Source: Catonella sp963539695
GTDB taxonomy: Bacteria; Bacillota; Clostridia; Lachnospirales; Lachnospiraceae
DNA length: 64,000 bases
Reading direction: 5' to 3'
Assembly: GCA_963539695.1 (NCBI GenBank)
Contig: CAUTOC010000007.1
Span: 1-64,000, forward strand
Positions 61,336-64,000 of the stretch are shown here, one piece after another (positions within the stretch are counted from its first letter, which is position 1; each line of letters opens with the position of its first letter). The notes under the pieces were generated by a model that saw only the letters and a list, made by a program, of their open reading frames with translations, did no database searches and was not told where the DNA came from. A program made the translations under genes and the position numbers.

Positions 61336-62241
61336 TTATTTTTGTAAAACTAAATTATCAATCGCCTCTACAAGTTTTCCTATCTCCGGCTTTGTAAGCT
61401 GTGCATCTGCTCCAAGAGTCTCTCCTTTAATCCTCATTTCATCATTGATAAGCGATGAAAAAATAACAAGAGGAATTACTCTAAGTTCATTATCATCCTT
61501 AACAAGCTTTGTAAGTCTATGTCCATCCATTCTCGGCATTTCAATATCCGTAATTATACAATGACACTGTTCAGTAGGGTCTCCTTCCGCTTTATAGCGT
61601 AAAAGTGTATTCCAAGCCTCTTCACCATTGGCTGTAGCTGTTATATTTACATATCCCGCCCTTGTAAGACAGTCAATTATCATTTTTTCAAGCATAGGAG
61701 AATCTTCCGCTATAAGAATTGGGGAATTATTTCTGTTTCTTACTCCAAGCTTATCTATATCTCTAGTTTTAATACCTGTTTCAGGATTAATGGTAGATAC
61801 TATTTTTTCAAAATCCAATACAACTATGAGCCTATTATCAAATTTAATTATTCCTGTAGCTACACTTCTATCCGCATCGTTAATAGTTTCATCCGGCTTT
61901 GTTATATCAGACCAGGTAAGTCTGTGGATACCTTGAACGCCATGCACATGGAAACCGATATTTAAGTTATTAAAGTTTGTAACTATATACATATCTTTCG
62001 TTCTGTCCGGTGACGGCGGTATCATAAGGCTTTTTGCAAGATCAACTATGGTAACTATTGTGTCTCTCGGCATAAAAATACCTTCAATCGTCTCATGTGC
62101 ATTAGGAATCGGGGTAGGTTCGGTAAAAGGCATAATCTCCTTCACCTTTGCAACATTGATACCATAATGGTTAGGACCAATGTTGAACTCAAGTACCTCC
62201 AATTCGTTAGTTCCACTTTGAAGTAAAATTCCAGTATCCAT
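61336..62241 (-). CDS. cheV: Chemotaxis coupling protein CheV
   Basis: 301 residues. A CheW-like coupling domain (about 1-155) is followed by a receiver domain (about 172-300) with Glu179/Asp180, phospho-acceptor Asp232 and Lys284 in Leu-Thr-Lys-Pro. CheV links chemoreceptors to the CheA kinase and is tuned by phosphorylation. All receiver residues are intact. It is first in a two-gene unit with the repeat-rich membrane protein. GGGAGG ribosome site. It implies that the organism has a chemotaxis system. Confidence 0.95.
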   Translation of the reverse strand: MDTGILLQSGTNELEVLEFNIGPNHYGINVAKVKEIMPFTEPTPIPNAHETIEGIFMPRDTIVTIVDLAKSLMIPPSPDRTKDMYIVTNFNNLNIGFHVHGVQGIHRLTWSDITKPDETINDADRSVATGIIKFDNRLIVVLDFEKIVSTINPETGIKTRDIDKLGVRNRNNSPILIAEDSPMLEKMIIDCLTRAGYVNITATANGEEAWNTLLRYKAEGDPTEQCHCIITDIEMPRMDGHRLTKLVKDDNELRVIPLVIFSSLINDEMRIKGETLGADAQLTKPEIGKLVEAIDNLVLQK

Positions 62242-62321
62242 AATAACCTCCCTCAGTTTTTGTCCGTATTATATTATTAATCCATTTTAGGAATGATAAA
62301 ATACATAGTCGCAGTTCTTAT

Positions 62322-62351
62322 ATTATACCATTCAATATATGTGTAGGTAAA
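62322..62351 (-). promoter_or_regulatory. cheV promoter
   Basis: Minus strand: -35 TTTACC (62346-62351), 18 bases, -10 TATAAT (62322-62327). Confidence 0.6.
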
Positions 62352-62379
62352 GGGTAATTTAAATTTTAATTCAAAAATA

Positions 62380-63177
62380 TTACTGAGTTACATGCAATGT
62401 AAAGGTTTTATCCCCTTTTATTACTCTTAGTTTAGCTTTATTTTTATCTTCATTCTTAGGCACATTAAATACAATCACTCCTTTTGAGGATTTTCCGCCT
62501 CCTATAGATACCTCAAGTGACTGCATATCATTTTCAAGAAGAGTAAGGCTTGGCTTATAGTAATTATCTCCGTCAAAAGTCAGGTTATATGAAACCCCTT
62601 CCCCCTGTGAAAATTTCTTGCCTTTTTCTGTTTTATTTCTTATGGAAAACTCAACTACATAAAGTTTCATATTATCGGCTGCCACCAATGAAAAATACCC
62701 TTCATTTTTAGGATACCTTGTGTATTCTCCCGCACCGCCGTAAACTATTTCAAAATCCTCTGTACCATACACATCACTTAGAGTTGCCGCCGTATCATTA
62801 TCTCCATTTGTTCCGTTTATTATGTCAGATGAATTATCCTTGTCTTTATTATCCTCAGTTTCCTGCCCTTCCTTATCTTCAGTTTCCATACTGCCGGTAT
62901 TACTGCCGGTAGAAGAATCTGTTTCCTTTGACATTCCTTCTGAGGTCTTACCTGCCACATCAAAGTTCTCTTTTACGACACCAGGGTTCTCTCTCACTTC
63001 AAGTTCTTCCCGCAGGGTAGGCTCATAATTTCTTGTATGCCTCAGCACAAGCTTGGCGGCATATTCAGCCACCTGCTTCAGCTCTCCTTCTGAAAGTCCT
63101 GCATCTCCGACAGCACAAGCTGACAGATTAACAGTAAGAACAGTCGCCAGTGTAAGCATTACTAATTTTTTCTTCAT
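62380..63177 (-). CDS. Lipoprotein with C-terminal beta domain
   Basis: 265 residues. A lipoprotein signal peptide with Leu-Ser-Ala-Cys lipobox (Cys21) is followed by a short helical part and a Ser/Thr/Asp/Glu/Asn-rich linker (about 70-130). A C-terminal immunoglobulin-like beta domain resembles the DUF4352-type fold of surface lipoproteins. It probably sits on the outer face of the membrane. The gene follows the histidine kinase by 13 bases and has AAAGGAG, so the pair may belong to one sensory operon. Confidence 0.8.
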   Translation of the reverse strand: MKKKLVMLTLATVLTVNLSACAVGDAGLSEGELKQVAEYAAKLVLRHTRNYEPTLREELEVRENPGVVKENFDVAGKTSEGMSKETDSSTGSNTGSMETEDKEGQETEDNKDKDNSSDIINGTNGDNDTAATLSDVYGTEDFEIVYGGAGEYTRYPKNEGYFSLVAADNMKLYVVEFSIRNKTEKGKKFSQGEGVSYNLTFDGDNYYKPSLTLLENDMQSLEVSIGGGKSSKGVIVFNVPKNEDKNKAKLRVIKGDKTFTLHVTQ

Positions 63178-63190
63178 TTTCTATTCTCCT

Positions 63191-64000
63191 TTAAGCCTTA
63201 GTATCCAGTTCAAACCAAAATTCTACTCCGTTATCCCAGTTTTTTACTCCGCACTCTCTGTTCAAGGAATTCATTATAGCTTTTACTATTGAAAGCCCTA
63301 TGCCGTTTCCTCCATATTCTCTGGTTCTTGCCTTATCCACCTTATAAAACTTATCCCATATTCTTTCAACATCTTCCTCGGGAATCGGCTTTCCTGTATT
63401 AAATACAGAAACTCTTACCTTATTGTCACACTCATTTACACAGATTGCAACATCTTTTTTGCCTTTTTCATCTTTTTCAACATGATTAAGTGCATTACTT
63501 ATATAATTTGTAACAACCTCTTCAACCAAATACTCATCAGCCCATACAAAATATGACGGTTTTCCATGTATCTCAAGTTTTGCTTCTTTTTGCTTAAAAA
63601 CCATATTCATCGAACTCACAACAGAATTTAAAAGATGTATTATATCAAACCTGTCAAAATTAGGTTTATTATCTCCAAACTCAAGTTCGTTAAGGCTTAA
63701 AAGCCTCTTAACCATAGTATTCATCTTGGCAGCTTCATCTATAATAACTTCACAATAAAACTCCCTGCTTTCCTCATCTCCTTGTATATTATCCTTTAGT
63801 CCTTCTGCATAACCCTGTATCAGTGCTATCGGTGTTTTTAACTCATGTGTGACATTTGAAAGAAATTCCTTACGCATCTCTTCCGACTTCTCTCTTTTAT
63901 ATATATCATTTTTTAACTCATTATTTGCAGATTTTAATGATGATATTGTACTTTCAAGTTTCTCTGAAAGTATATTTATACTATGACCCAATTCCCCCAC
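63191..64000 (-). CDS. Sensor histidine kinase, 5' end cut by window edge
   Basis: The visible 269 residues cover the end of a HAMP-like region and a coiled coil, then the HisKA domain with Ser-Asn-Val-Thr-His-Glu-Leu-Lys-Thr-Pro (the phosphorylated His). A full HATPase domain follows with N-box (Asn-Tyr-Ile-Ser-Asn-Ala), Phe-Asn-Thr-Gly-Lys-Pro and Gly-Asn-Gly-Ile-Gly-Leu-Ser. All catalytic motifs are present. The sensor part and the start lie right of the window, where a response-regulator gene would be expected further upstream. Confidence 0.95.
   Translation of the reverse strand: MGELGHSINILSEKLESTISSLKSANNELKNDIYKREKSEEMRKEFLSNVTHELKTPIALIQGYAEGLKDNIQGDEESREFYCEVIIDEAAKMNTMVKRLLSLNELEFGDNKPNFDRFDIIHLLNSVVSSMNMVFKQKEAKLEIHGKPSYFVWADEYLVEEVVTNYISNALNHVEKDEKGKKDVAICVNECDNKVRVSVFNTGKPIPEEDVERIWDKFYKVDKARTREYGGNGIGLSIVKAIMNSLNRECGVKNWDNGVEFWFELDTKA

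Overview
The window is AT-rich bacterial DNA with strong GGAGG-type ribosome binding sites and tightly packed operons. It carries pyruvate:ferredoxin oxidoreductase, PPi-type pyruvate phosphate dikinase, single-chain clostridial-type PurL, spore photoproduct lyase and CheV. This points to an anaerobic Clostridia, most likely Lachnospiraceae (inference from gene content; the species is not identified). No rRNA, tRNA or CRISPR array was found.

Layout. (1) 1-5501: a compact four-gene operon on the minus strand encodes an adenine-N6 DNA methyltransferase, a protein with two GHKL ATPase modules, a receiver-domain protein and an HNH endonuclease. It lies between two copies of the 3' part of rlmD. 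The copies (1-76 and 5426-5501) differ only at synonymous sites, and both begin exactly at codon His479. This looks like a site-specifically integrated anti-phage/restriction-type island without its own recombinase, and it is the best candidate for an undescribed system. (2) 5190-8312: rlmD with an acquired C-terminal extension, then a truncated acetyltransferase abutting a truncated membrane protein. (3) 8364-12846: metA, a divergent ligA, an rluF-like gene and a secreted protein in one operon. (4) 12962-19040: a TetM-like GTPase fused to a Rae1/YacP-type NYN nuclease, and a YdjGHI-type membrane-stress module. (5) 19175-27579: a flavin disulfide oxidoreductase, lrgAB, uvrA (with a LexA-type box at its promoter), a secreted thioredoxin and uvrB. 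(6) 27592-29703: a graveyard of Rpn-type nuclease remnants. (7) 29840-41496: peroxiredoxin with a divergent AraC regulator, ppdK, gpmI, a MocR regulator, an ABC-F protein, an unknown gene and splB. (8) 41497-50360: subtilase, purL, small membrane genes and a secreted tandem phosphatase. (9) 50628-58820: nifJ, a FliM-motif protein, a small export protein, a LeuA-AraC fusion and a nudC interrupted by a stop codon. (10) 58848-64000: ung, a repeat-rich membrane protein with cheV, a lipoprotein and a histidine kinase cut by the window edge.

How the parts fit. DNA repair is well represented (uvrA, uvrB, ligA, ung, splB). Central energy metabolism is served by gpmI, ppdK and nifJ, which lie on one line from 2-phosphoglycerate (through enolase, not in this window) to acetyl-CoA. 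Chemotaxis signalling is suggested by cheV and by the FliM-like CheY-binding peptide. Several genes are domain fusions that join an enzyme or ribosome factor to a second activity. Several others are freshly broken by single lesions (rpn, nudC, a membrane protein).
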